Positions 16,161 through 24,061 of a stretch of DNA of 64,000 bases are shown here, piece by piece (the stretch's first letter is position 1; every line of letters begins with the position of its first letter). The DNA is from Streptomyces sp. CoH27. GTDB taxonomy: Bacteria; Actinomycetota; Actinomycetes; Streptomycetales; Streptomycetaceae. The DNA lies in contig NZ_JAIQYY010000009.1 of assembly GCF_020181035.1 (NCBI RefSeq), positions 62,001-126,000 of the forward strand. The letters are read 5' to 3'. Made by a program: the position numbers and the translations under genes. The notes beneath the pieces were generated by a model. That model made no database searches and was not told the origin of the DNA. It saw only the letters and a list, made by a program, of their open reading frames with translations.

Positions 16161-17450
16161 ATGGCGGGGCGGAGCGGGCGCACGGTACGCGACCTCAGAC
16201 GGGGCAACCGCACGGCCGTGCTCCAGAAGCTGTATTTCGCGGGCCCGCTGAGCCGGTTCGAGCTGGGACCCGCGACGGGCCTGAGCTCCGGCTCGGTCAG
16301 CAACGTGGTCGCCGATCTGGTCGCCGACGGCCTGGTCGAGGAGGCCGGCAGCGTCGACTCCGACGGCGGCCGGCCGCGCACCCTGCTGCGCATCGCCCCG
16401 CACAGCGGACAGATGATCGGCGTCGACGTCGGCGAGACCCGGATCCGCGTCGAGCTGTTCGACCTGACCCTGACCGAACTCGCCCGCTCAGAACGCCCGT
16501 TGACCCCGAAAGGCTACGACGTCGAGGTGATCGCCGGCCACATCCGCGACGCCGTCGCCGAGGTCCTCGGCGACGAACGGGCCGCGCCCGAGCGGCTGCT
16601 CGGCGTCGGTGTCGGCGTCCCCGGCATCGTCGAGCACACCCCGGACCGGGGTGCCGTCGTCCACGGCCAGACCATCGGCTGGGACGCCGTACCGCTGGAA
16701 CAGCTGCTCCGCTCGGCCTCCCGGCTCCCCGACGAGATCCCGTACTTCATCGACAACGGTGCCAAGACCCTGGGCCAGGCCGAGATGTGGTTCGGCGCGG
16801 GACGTGGCGCCCGCAACGCCGTGGTCGTGCTCTTCGGCTCCGGCGTCGGCGCCTGCCTGGTCACCCCGGAGGTGGAGCACGGGCGGGCCGTGGAGTGGGG
16901 GCATCTGACGGTACGGGTGCGCGGGCGCCGCTGCCGGTGCGGGGCGCCGGGCTGCCTGGAGGCCTACGCGGGTGCCGAGTCGCTGCTCGCCCGCTGGTGC
17001 GAGGAGGGCGGCAGGCCGCCGGAGGGCACCGACGAGGAGACCCGGCTCACCGCGATGCTCGCCGCCGCCTACCCGCCCGAGGGCACCGCGCCCGACCCGG
17101 TGGCCCGTGCCGTCCTGGAGGAGACCGCCGAGTACGTCGGCGCGGGCCTGTCCGACCTGATCAACCTCTTCCAGCCCGAGCGGATCATCGTCGGCGGCTG
17201 GGCCGGCCTCCAGCTCGGCAGCCGCTTCCTGCCCGCCGTACGCCGGCACGCGGCGACGTACGCCCTGCGCCACCCGGCCGACCGGGTCACCATCGACCTG
17301 GGCCGGCTCGGCCCCGACGCGGTGACCGTCGGCGCCGCGATCCTGCCGCTGGCCGACTTCTTCGCCGGTGGCGGCCGCCGCCCCGAACCGGTCCCCGAGG
17401 ACCCCGGGCCGGCCTGGCGCACCGCCTTGCGGGAGCGCTCCGCGCGCTGA
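16161..17450 (+). CDS. ROK family transcriptional regulator
   Basis: A 429-residue regulator. An N-terminal winged helix (about 10-75; LQKLYFAGPLSRFELGPATGLSSGSVSNVVADLVADGLV) is followed by an actin-like sugar-kinase fold. The latter has the phosphate-binding GVDVGETRIRVELFD, a cysteine-rich zinc loop CRCGAPGCLE, and EWGHLTV where ROK sugar proteins usually have ExGH. The family includes XylR and NagC-type repressors that sense sugars or sugar phosphates. No sugar operon is adjacent, so its targets may be elsewhere; a dyad upstream suggests autoregulation. Confidence 0.88.
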   Translation: MAGRSGRTVRDLRRGNRTAVLQKLYFAGPLSRFELGPATGLSSGSVSNVVADLVADGLVEEAGSVDSDGGRPRTLLRIAPHSGQMIGVDVGETRIRVELFDLTLTELARSERPLTPKGYDVEVIAGHIRDAVAEVLGDERAAPERLLGVGVGVPGIVEHTPDRGAVVHGQTIGWDAVPLEQLLRSASRLPDEIPYFIDNGAKTLGQAEMWFGAGRGARNAVVVLFGSGVGACLVTPEVEHGRAVEWGHLTVRVRGRRCRCGAPGCLEAYAGAESLLARWCEEGGRPPEGTDEETRLTAMLAAAYPPEGTAPDPVARAVLEETAEYVGAGLSDLINLFQPERIIVGGWAGLQLGSRFLPAVRRHAATYALRHPADRVTIDLGRLGPDAVTVGAAILPLADFFAGGGRRPEPVPEDPGPAWRTALRERSAR

Positions 17451-17463
17451 GTGCGTGCGGCCA

Positions 17464-17485
17464 TGACCTCATAAGTAATCGACCC
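17464..17485. promoter_or_regulatory. Putative operator shared with 31749-31770
   Basis: The 22-base element TGACCT-CAT-AAGTAA-TCGACCC lies 82 bases before the hydrolase start. It matches the element at 31749-31770 at 19 of 22 positions. The core is a T(G/T)ACCT-N3-A(A/G)GTAA dyad, a spacing seen in HxlR- or MarR-type operators. No such regulator is encoded beside either copy. Confidence 0.55.
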
Positions 17486-17567
17486 GTGCGCGAGATCCCG
17501 GGAGTATCGGTGACGTCAGCGCGACCGAGTAGCGTCGCACCTGGTCCGGACAGCCGAGGAGGCACCC

Positions 17568-18446
17568 ATGCCGTACTTCGAGAGCCCCGTCGACGGTACC
17601 CGCCTGCACTACATCGACCACGGCCCCGCGACGGGCCCCGTCGCCGTCTTCGTCGCCAGCGCCTATCTCGGCCATGACATGTGGGAGTACCAGACCCTGC
17701 CGCTCGCGGAGGCGGGCTTCCGCTGCGTGGCGCTGGACCGGCGGGGCCACGGTCGCTCCGACGACACCTGGTCCGGCTACGACCTCGACACCCTCGCCGA
17801 CGACCTGTACGGCCTGCTCGACCACCTCGACCTCAGCGGGGTCACCCTCGTCGGGCACTCCGTCGGCACCGCCGAGGTCATCCGCTGCGTGACCCGGCAC
17901 GGCACCGCACGCGTGGACCGCGTCGCCCTGGTCGCCGGGGTCAGCCCGGGGATCGTCCGCTCGCCGAATGTGCCGGAGGGTATCGACCCCGCTCTCGTGC
18001 GCGCCGACGAGGAGTCCTTCCGCAGTGACCGCGCCGCCTGGTTCGCCCGCTTCGCGGACGACTTCTTCGCGGTCCAGTTCCCCGAGAACCAGGTCTCCCC
18101 GGACTACGTCCGCTACCTCATCGACCTGTGCCTGTCCGCCTCGGCCCGCGCCGCCACCGGGATCCGGGCCGCCGTCGCCGAGCTGGACCTCGTCGACGAG
18201 CTGCCCGGCCTGCACCTCCCGGTGCTGGTCCTGCACGGCACCCACGACACCTCGGCGCCGCTGGCCCTCACCGGGGAGCGGGTGGCCCGGCTGGTGCCGG
18301 ACGGCACCCTGAAGGTGTACGAGCACGGCGGCCACGGCATGTTCGTCACGCATGCCGCCCGGCTCACCGCCGACCTGCGGGACTTCATCGAGGCAGGCGC
18401 CGTACGGACCGCCGAGCTCGCCGGATCGGACACGGCTGGACGGTGA
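17568..18446 (+). CDS. Alpha/beta hydrolase, non-heme haloperoxidase-like
   Basis: A 292-residue alpha/beta-hydrolase. The nucleophile elbow is GHSVG, the acidic residue lies in LHGTHDTSAP and the catalytic histidine in EHGGHGMFV. The loop LDRRGHGRSD and the overall layout match cofactor-free chloroperoxidases and esterases. AGGAGG precedes the ATG. It carries the 22-base operator-like element shared with the SnoaL-like gene at 31838, which suggests both answer to the same signal. The true substrate is unknown. Confidence 0.82.
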   Translation: MPYFESPVDGTRLHYIDHGPATGPVAVFVASAYLGHDMWEYQTLPLAEAGFRCVALDRRGHGRSDDTWSGYDLDTLADDLYGLLDHLDLSGVTLVGHSVGTAEVIRCVTRHGTARVDRVALVAGVSPGIVRSPNVPEGIDPALVRADEESFRSDRAAWFARFADDFFAVQFPENQVSPDYVRYLIDLCLSASARAATGIRAAVAELDLVDELPGLHLPVLVLHGTHDTSAPLALTGERVARLVPDGTLKVYEHGGHGMFVTHAARLTADLRDFIEAGAVRTAELAGSDTAGR

Positions 18447-18469
18447 CGCAGGTCACGTACCCTCTCGGA

Positions 18470-18655
18470 ACACCCACGGGTGGTTGCCTGTTGAACCAAC
18501 CGTGGGTGTGGAGGGACAGTGTCCCCGGGCCTCACCATCCGCCCACAGGGACGATCGTTCGGCTGAAGCCCTGTGGAGCCCTTCGCCGAGAGGCGACCGC
18601 CCTCCGCGCCCACCGCCCGACCGCCCCGGTCGTGATTCCCCCGTCACGGCCGGGG
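18470..18655 (+). ncRNA. Structured intergenic region, possible small RNA or 3' UTR
   Basis: Between the hydrolase stop and the PHP gene there are three strong hairpins in a row. The first has arms at 18470-18483 and 18496-18509 (13 of 14 paired). The second has arms CCACAGGG and CCCTGTGG around a 20-base loop near 18530-18570, and the third is the terminator-like stem at 18624-18655. No open frame explains this. It could be the structured 3' end of the hydrolase mRNA or an independent small RNA; I do not recognise an Rfam family. Confidence 0.3.
18624..18655. terminator. Hairpin terminator between convergent genes
   Basis: CCCCGGTCGTGA (18624-18635) pairs with TCACGGCCGGGG (18644-18655) at 11 of 12 positions and is followed by CTTTCCCC. 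It separates the convergent hydrolase and PHP genes and could stop transcription from either side. Confidence 0.6.
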
Positions 18656-18667
18656 CTTTCCCCTGCC

Positions 18668-19708
18668 TCACGCGCTCGCCGCGCGGGCCGGGACCCGGCC
18701 GGCCCGGGTCCAGTCCAGCAGCTCCTCGGCCGACCAGGTGGTCACCACCCGCTCGGCGGGCACCCCGCACTCCTCGGCCCGGGCGCAGCCGAGGATCTGC
18801 CAGTCCAGCTGGCCCGGCGCGTGCGCGTCGGTGTCCACCGAGAACAGCACCCCCGCGGCCACCGCCCGGCGCAGCAGCCGCCGGGGCGGATCCAGCCGCT
18901 CGGGCCTGCTGTTGATCTCCACGGCCGTACCGGACTCGGCGCACGCGGCGAACACCGCGTCCGCGTCGAACTCCGACTCCGGCCGCCCCCGCCCTGTGAC
19001 CAGACGCCCCGTACAGTGCCCGAGCACATCCGCGTGCGGATCGCGGACGGCGGCGACCATCCGCCGGGTCATCGAGCGGGCGTCCATCCGCAGCTTGGAG
19101 TGCACGGACACCACGACCACGTCCAGCCGGTCCAGCAGCTCGGGCTCCTGGTCCAGCGAACCGTCCTCCAGGATGTCGCACTCGATGCCGGTGAGCAGCC
19201 GGAACGGCGCCCAGCGCGCGTTCAGCCCGGCCACCACCTCCAGCTGCTCGCGCAACCGCTGCGGCGACAGGCCGCGGGCCACGGTCAGCCGCGGTGAGTG
19301 ATCGGTCAGGGCGGTCCACTCGTGCCCGAGCGCGGCCGCCGCCCGCCCCATCTCCTCGATGGGGCTGCCCCCGTCGGACCAGTCCGAGTGGGTGTGGCAG
19401 TCCCCGCGGATGAGCGCCCGCAGCCCGGCCCCGGTGCCCTCGGCGGGCCCGCCCCCGCTCTCCTCCTCCAGCTTGCGCAGATAGCCGGGCACCTCCCCGG
19501 CCAGCGCCTCCCGTACCACCTGCGCGGTCTTCGGCCCGACCCCCTTCAGCGCCTCCAGCGTGCCCGCCGCGGCCCGCTCGGCGACCTCGCCCGCAGGCAG
19601 CGCGGCCAGCGTCCGGGCGGCCGTACGGAAGGCTTTCACCCGGTAGGAGGGCGCGAGCGACCGCTCCAGCAGGAAGGCGATCCGGTCGAGGGCGGCGACG
19701 GGTTCCAT
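18668..19708 (-). CDS. PHP domain protein with helix-hairpin-helix N-terminus (PolX-like)
   Basis: A 346-residue protein. The N-terminal 90 residues resemble the helix-hairpin-helix region of family X DNA polymerases (YRVKAFRTAARTLAALP, LEALKGVGPKTAQVVREAL). The rest is a PHP metal-dependent phosphoesterase domain with the ligands GDCHTHSDWSDG, LTDHSP, GIECDIL, VHSKL, GHCTG and DTDAH. The polymerase palm and fingers of full PolX are missing, so this is probably a nuclease or phosphatase acting on nucleic acid or nucleotides. Actinobacteria often carry this short form. It is divergent from a small conserved protein. Confidence 0.85.
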   Translation of the reverse strand: MEPVAALDRIAFLLERSLAPSYRVKAFRTAARTLAALPAGEVAERAAAGTLEALKGVGPKTAQVVREALAGEVPGYLRKLEEESGGGPAEGTGAGLRALIRGDCHTHSDWSDGGSPIEEMGRAAAALGHEWTALTDHSPRLTVARGLSPQRLREQLEVVAGLNARWAPFRLLTGIECDILEDGSLDQEPELLDRLDVVVVSVHSKLRMDARSMTRRMVAAVRDPHADVLGHCTGRLVTGRGRPESEFDADAVFAACAESGTAVEINSRPERLDPPRRLLRRAVAAGVLFSVDTDAHAPGQLDWQILGCARAEECGVPAERVVTTWSAEELLDWTRAGRVPARAASA

Positions 19709-19773
19709 GCACCCAGGGTGGACCAGAGGTACGAAAGGAGCGCGAGGAACGGCACGGTTCTAGGCTCTGTTCC

Positions 19774-20019
19774 ATGACCGAACAAGGAGTGCCCCACATC
19801 TCCCATCCGCGGGTCCTGGTACTCGGCGTGTGTCCGGGCAAACCGGGCGAGCCCCCCTTCCGGATCATGGAGATCGACGGTCAGGTGATCGGTGAGGCCA
19901 GGAACGTCACCGACGTACTGGAGACCGCCGCCTCGTACGGCATCACCATCCACGACCTGGACGACCCGGACATGGTCCGCTGGGTGGGCGGGGGCAAGTA
20001 CACCTGGACGCTGCACTGA
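19774..20019 (+). CDS. Small conserved actinobacterial protein
   Basis: An 81-residue protein without signal or membrane segment. It looks like a compact alpha/beta fold (PFRIMEIDGQVIGEARNVTDVLETAASYGITIHDLDDPDMVRWVGGGKYTW). I recognise similar small proteins in Streptomyces but no function. A TAGGCT element ends 7 bases before the ATG and no purine-rich site is present, which suggests a leaderless transcript. It is divergent from the PHP-domain gene. Confidence 0.65.
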   Translation: MTEQGVPHISHPRVLVLGVCPGKPGEPPFRIMEIDGQVIGEARNVTDVLETAASYGITIHDLDDPDMVRWVGGGKYTWTLH

Positions 20020-20152
20020 CCACTGAGCGTCGATGCCCTGCCCTGGGTAAGGAATTCACCTGATCGGCGTCAGCGCGCTCCCATGCGATTAAAGAATCGG
20101 CCTGGGGGCGGTGAGAGTTTCCTTGAAAGGGAGCTTCACCGGCGGTGCGCAC

Positions 20153-20170
20153 GTCTTCGGTGACGAAGAC
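20153..20170 (+). promoter_or_regulatory. Perfect hairpin with GTGA loop over the GT39 ribosome binding site
   Basis: GTCTTCG (20153-20159) pairs perfectly with CGAAGAC (20164-20170) around GTGA, a GNRA-type tetraloop. It ends 8 bases before the ATG, and the only purine-rich ribosome binding candidate (GAAGA) is in its 3' arm, so folding should reduce translation. Confidence 0.45.
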
Positions 20171-20178
20171 TGCTGCGC

Positions 20179-22527
20179 ATGGCCACGAACGTCCTCGACA
20201 CAGCCGCCCCCACCGGAGCCGTCCGCCGCCCGCCCTGGCGATCACCCCACGGCGAGCCCGCATACGCCCGCCCTGTGCTGCTGGTCCTCGTCGTGCTCGC
20301 CGCTGTGCTCTTCGCCTGGGGCATCGACCGCAGCACGTACCACACGTTCTACGCGAGCGCGGTCCGCAGCATGACGCAGAGCTGGAAGGCCTTCTTCTAC
20401 GGCTCTTTCGACCCCGGGAATTCCATCACGCTCGACAAATTGCCGGGATTCCTGTGGCCGCAAGCGCTCTCTGCACGGATCTTCGGATTCCATCCGTGGT
20501 CGGTGACCCTTCCCCAGGTCCTGGAAGGGGTGGCGAGCCTGCTGGTGCTGTACCGCCTGGTGCGCCGCTGGGCCGGGGTGCACGCGGCGCTCATCGCCGG
20601 CGCGGCCTTCCTGGTGACGCCCGTCGCGATCGGGCTGTTCCGCACCTCGGTCGAGGACCCCATGTTCACGCTGTGCCTGCTGCTGGCGGCCGAGGCCACC
20701 CAGCGGGCCGCCCGGGACGGCCGGCTGCGCCCGCTGGTCATGGCCGGTGTGTGGATCGGCGTCGGCTTCCAGGCCAAGATGCTGGAGGCGTGGGTCGTCC
20801 TGCCCGCACTCGCGCTGGTCCATCTGCTCTCCGCACCGCTCCCGCTGCGCCGCCGGCTGGCGCACCTCGGCGTCTCCGCCCTGGTGATGACCGCCGTGTC
20901 GGCGTCCTGGATGGTCGCCGTCACCCTCACTCCGGCCCAGAACCGGCCCTATGTGGATGGCACCACCAACAACTCGGCGTTCAGCATGGTGGTCGGCTAC
21001 AACTTCCTGACCCGTTTCTCCTCGCTCGGCATCGACGCGGCCTCCACGGGCAGCGTCAGCAGCCAGTTCGGCGGAGGCGGTCACGGCGGCGCCGGTACGT
21101 ACGACGGTCACCGCGACCTCGGCACGGGCGGTGCGCAGGGCGCCGGGGCGGCCCGGGACCCGCGCGGCTCGACCGGCGCGGGGGCAGCGGCTGCTGAGCC
21201 CACGGCCGCCGGGGCGGGTGCCAGGTCCCAGGCGGCCGGCGGGCCCGGCGGTGGCCAGGACGGCTGGGGGAAGATGTTCGACACGGCGCTCGCCTCCCAG
21301 ACCGGCTGGTTCTACCCGATCGCCGCGATCGCCGCGGTGTGCGGACTGCTGTGGTCCCGGGGCCGGCCGCGCACCGACCGGCTGCGCGCCGGGTACGTGC
21401 TGTGGAGCACCTGGCTCGCCCTGTACTTCCTGGTCTTCAGCGCGGGCAGTGTCGCCGGGCACACGTACTACATGGGCGTGATCGCGGTGCCGCTCGCCGC
21501 GCTCACCGGCGCAGGGACCGTGCTGATGTGGCGCGCCCACCGGGCCGGCGGGCCGCGCGCCTGGGCCCTGCCGGGCGCGGTGGCGGCGACGGCGGTCTGG
21601 GCCGCGTACCTGGCCGGCCAGTTCCCGTCGTTCGTGCCGTGGTTGCCGCCCACCGTGGCCGTGCTCGGCCTCGCCGGCCTGGCGCTGCTGTTCGTCGCCC
21701 GGCCGGGGCGGCCGCGCGCAGGCGGCAGGCTCGCGCTCGCCGGTCTCGCCGCCTGTCTGGCCGCCCTGCTCATCGCGCCGAGCGCGTGGGCGGTGCAGGT
21801 CTTCGCTCCGTCGTACCGCACCAACGTCATGGGCTCGGTCGGCCCGAACGGCGTGCCCCGCAGCCATGGCACGACGGGCCCCGGGGCCGCACGGCTCGGG
21901 CGGACGGCATGGGCCGGCGAAGGGGGGTTCGGGCGGGGGATCAGCGGCGGCACACGCGGCATGAGCCGGGACGGCTCCGGCGCCCGGGGCGGATTCGGGG
22001 GCGGTTTCGGCGGCACCGCGACGGGCGGCGGACTGAGCGCGGCCCAGAACCGGCTGCTCGCCTACACCCGCGCGCACCAGGGCTCCGCCGCCTATGTGTT
22101 CGCCACCACCGGCTGGAGCTCGGCCGCGCCGTACATCCTGGCGGCCGGCGCTCATGTCCTGCCGATCGGCGGCTTCAGCGGCCGGGTGCCGTTCCCGACC
22201 GAGGACCGGTTCCAGCAGCTGGTCGCCACCGGCAAGGTGCGCTACGTGCTGCTGAGCGGCGGCCGTGGCACGAGCCTCACGGCCGGCGGCACCAGGACGG
22301 CGGCCGACGGCACGCGGAAGCCGGGCGGCGCCATCGGGACGCCACCGGCCGGCACCGGGCAGACCGCCGCCGCGCAGATCACCGGCTGGGTGCGGGCCAC
22401 CTGCGCCAGGGTGCCGGCCTCGGCCTACGGCGGCACGGACGTCGCCGCCGGGGGCTCGTCCCTGCCGGGGCTCGCCGGGGCCATGGCGAGCACGGAGGTC
22501 CTCTACCGGTGCGGACCGGCCCAGTAG
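20179..22527 (+). CDS. GT39-family membrane glycosyltransferase (ArnT/PMT-like)
   Basis: A 782-residue integral membrane protein of the protein-mannosyl or aminoarabinose transferase type. After a first helix (VLLVLVVLAAVLFAWGID) comes the external loop with the family motif DPGNSITLDKLPGFLWPQALSARIFG, which holds the catalytic acid, and then RTSVEDPMFTLCLLLAAEA. About a dozen helices follow. Two Gly/Ala-rich disordered inserts (about residues 293-360 and 570-615) interrupt the core, and the end is an external globular domain (YVFATTGWSSAAPYILAAGAHVLPIGGFSG). It probably transfers a sugar from a polyprenyl carrier outside the membrane; donor and acceptor are unknown. Confidence 0.82.
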   Translation: MATNVLDTAAPTGAVRRPPWRSPHGEPAYARPVLLVLVVLAAVLFAWGIDRSTYHTFYASAVRSMTQSWKAFFYGSFDPGNSITLDKLPGFLWPQALSARIFGFHPWSVTLPQVLEGVASLLVLYRLVRRWAGVHAALIAGAAFLVTPVAIGLFRTSVEDPMFTLCLLLAAEATQRAARDGRLRPLVMAGVWIGVGFQAKMLEAWVVLPALALVHLLSAPLPLRRRLAHLGVSALVMTAVSASWMVAVTLTPAQNRPYVDGTTNNSAFSMVVGYNFLTRFSSLGIDAASTGSVSSQFGGGGHGGAGTYDGHRDLGTGGAQGAGAARDPRGSTGAGAAAAEPTAAGAGARSQAAGGPGGGQDGWGKMFDTALASQTGWFYPIAAIAAVCGLLWSRGRPRTDRLRAGYVLWSTWLALYFLVFSAGSVAGHTYYMGVIAVPLAALTGAGTVLMWRAHRAGGPRAWALPGAVAATAVWAAYLAGQFPSFVPWLPPTVAVLGLAGLALLFVARPGRPRAGGRLALAGLAACLAALLIAPSAWAVQVFAPSYRTNVMGSVGPNGVPRSHGTTGPGAARLGRTAWAGEGGFGRGISGGTRGMSRDGSGARGGFGGGFGGTATGGGLSAAQNRLLAYTRAHQGSAAYVFATTGWSSAAPYILAAGAHVLPIGGFSGRVPFPTEDRFQQLVATGKVRYVLLSGGRGTSLTAGGTRTAADGTRKPGGAIGTPPAGTGQTAAAQITGWVRATCARVPASAYGGTDVAAGGSSLPGLAGAMASTEVLYRCGPAQ

Positions 22528-22569
22528 CATGAACGCGGCAGCCGGTGCCGGTCATGCGAGGAGCGGATC

Positions 22570-23514
22570 GTGCGAGACATCGCCGTCTTCAGCGGCAGTG
22601 CCCATCCAGAACTGGCCCAGGAGGTCTGCGCCCACCTCGGCGTGCCGCTGAGCCCGACCCGGGTCAGCCGGTTCGCCAACGACTGCCTGGAGGTGCAGCT
22701 TCAGTCCAACTGCCGGGAACGGGACGTGTTCCTGCTCCAGCCACTGGTCCGGCCGGTGCAGGAACACCTGGTGGAGCTGCTGCTGATGTGCGACGCCGCC
22801 CGGGGCGCCTCGGCGGCCCGGATCACGGTCGTGATGCCGCACTACTCCTACGCCCGCTCGGACAAGAAGGACGCGCCGCGCATCTCCCTCGGCGGGCGCC
22901 TGGTCGCCGATCTGCTGGTGGCGGCCGGCGCCCGCCGGGTCCTCGCGATGACCCTGCACGCCCCGCAGGTGCACGGCTTCTTCTCGGTGCCGGTGGACCA
23001 TCTGCACGCGCTGCGCGAACTGGCCGCGCACTTCCGGCAGTACGACCTGACGCGCACCACGGTCGTCTCGCCCGACCTCGGCAACGCCAAGCAGGCCGCC
23101 GCCTTCGCCCGGCTGATCGGGGCCCAGGTGGCGGCCGGCGCCAAACAGCGGTACGCGGACGACCGGGTGACCATCAGCTCCGTCATCGGCGACGTCGCCG
23201 GCCGGGATGTCATCGTGCTGGACGACGAGATCGCCAAGGGCAGCACGGTGCTCGAACTCCTCGACAGACTCAGGGAGTCGTCGCCCCGCTCGATCCGGGT
23301 GGCGTGCACGCACGGCGTGTTCGCGGCCGGTGCCGTCAAGCGGCTGAGCGAGCAGCCGGACGTGCTGGAGATCGTCTGCACCAACACCGTGCCGGTGCCG
23401 GCGGACGAACACACGGACAAACTCCGGGTGCTGTCCATCGCCCCCGCCCTGGCCGAGGCGGTACGGCGCATTCACGACGGCGAGTCGGTGAGCGCCCTGT
23501 TCGAGCAGTCGTAG
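22570..23514 (+). CDS. Ribose-phosphate diphosphokinase-like protein (PRPP synthetase family)
   Basis: A 314-residue protein with the two-domain phosphoribosyltransferase-like fold of PRPP synthetases. Visible features are FANDCLEVQL, the flexible-loop motif YSYARSDKKDAPRISL, TLHAPQVHGFFSVPVDHL and the ribose-phosphate loop VIVLDDEIAKGSTV, with the two aspartates at 218-219. The canonical loop reads DDxxxTGGT, so the glycine-rich part is changed to KGST. It may be a second, specialised PRPP synthetase beside a housekeeping copy. GAGGAG precedes the GTG start. Confidence 0.8.
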   Translation: MRDIAVFSGSAHPELAQEVCAHLGVPLSPTRVSRFANDCLEVQLQSNCRERDVFLLQPLVRPVQEHLVELLLMCDAARGASAARITVVMPHYSYARSDKKDAPRISLGGRLVADLLVAAGARRVLAMTLHAPQVHGFFSVPVDHLHALRELAAHFRQYDLTRTTVVSPDLGNAKQAAAFARLIGAQVAAGAKQRYADDRVTISSVIGDVAGRDVIVLDDEIAKGSTVLELLDRLRESSPRSIRVACTHGVFAAGAVKRLSEQPDVLEIVCTNTVPVPADEHTDKLRVLSIAPALAEAVRRIHDGESVSALFEQS

Positions 23515-23537
23515 CGGCCCCGGAGGGGAACGGGAGT

Positions 23538-23918
23538 CTACAGCGAGCCGGACGCGGCCTCGGAGCGGGCCAGGGCCGCGTCCAGACTGGGGTGGGCGGG
23601 CAGCAGCCGGGACAGCCCGGTGACCTTGAGGACGCGCAGGGTCAGCGGATGCGTGCACACCAGGAACACCCGTCCGCCGCCGTCCTGCACCCGGACGCGG
23701 GCCCGCTGCAGCAGCCGCAGCCCCGAGCAGTCGAAGAACTCCACCGGGCGCAGGTCGATCACCACCCGGGCGCCGGGCCGGCCGGTGAACCGGTCCAGCA
23801 GCGGGCCGATCTCCGTGGCCGAGACCAGGTCGATCTCGCCGCGCAGCTCCAGCACCGTGTGCCCCCGGTGTTCGTAGACGCGCAGATGGCGGTGGAAGGG
23901 TGCACGCTCGTCCCGCAC
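23538..23918 (-). CDS. STAS-domain anti-sigma factor antagonist
   Basis: A 126-residue STAS protein of the SpoIIAA/RsbV type. The phosphorylatable serine lies in the motif VEFFDCSGLRLL, after the strand ARVVIDLRP. In the unphosphorylated form such proteins bind anti-sigma kinases and release a sigma factor. The GTG at 23918 has GGGAGG at proper spacing; the GTG six codons upstream lies within that site, so I prefer the shorter form. No partner kinase is adjacent. The PP2C phosphatase at 49364 is of a class that dephosphorylates such proteins. Confidence 0.82.
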   Translation of the reverse strand: MRDERAPFHRHLRVYEHRGHTVLELRGEIDLVSATEIGPLLDRFTGRPGARVVIDLRPVEFFDCSGLRLLQRARVRVQDGGGRVFLVCTHPLTLRVLKVTGLSRLLPAHPSLDAALARSEAASGSL

Positions 23919-24061
23919 GGCCGCTTCACCTCCCACCCACGCCCGGCCACGGGGTCAGTCCCCGATCGCCAAGTTACCCTCGATGGAAGGAATTTGAGCA
24001 TGTTCGATTGACATATGTCGTCGAGTTTCGCGCGTGTCGGTCAGCTGCCCGGCGACCACGC

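Noticed and set aside
24001..24025. GACATATGTC palindrome and a GGGTAA resembling a SigB-type -10 upstream of the STAS gene
   Set aside because: No matching -35 at the right distance and the palindrome is short; not enough to call a promoter or operator.
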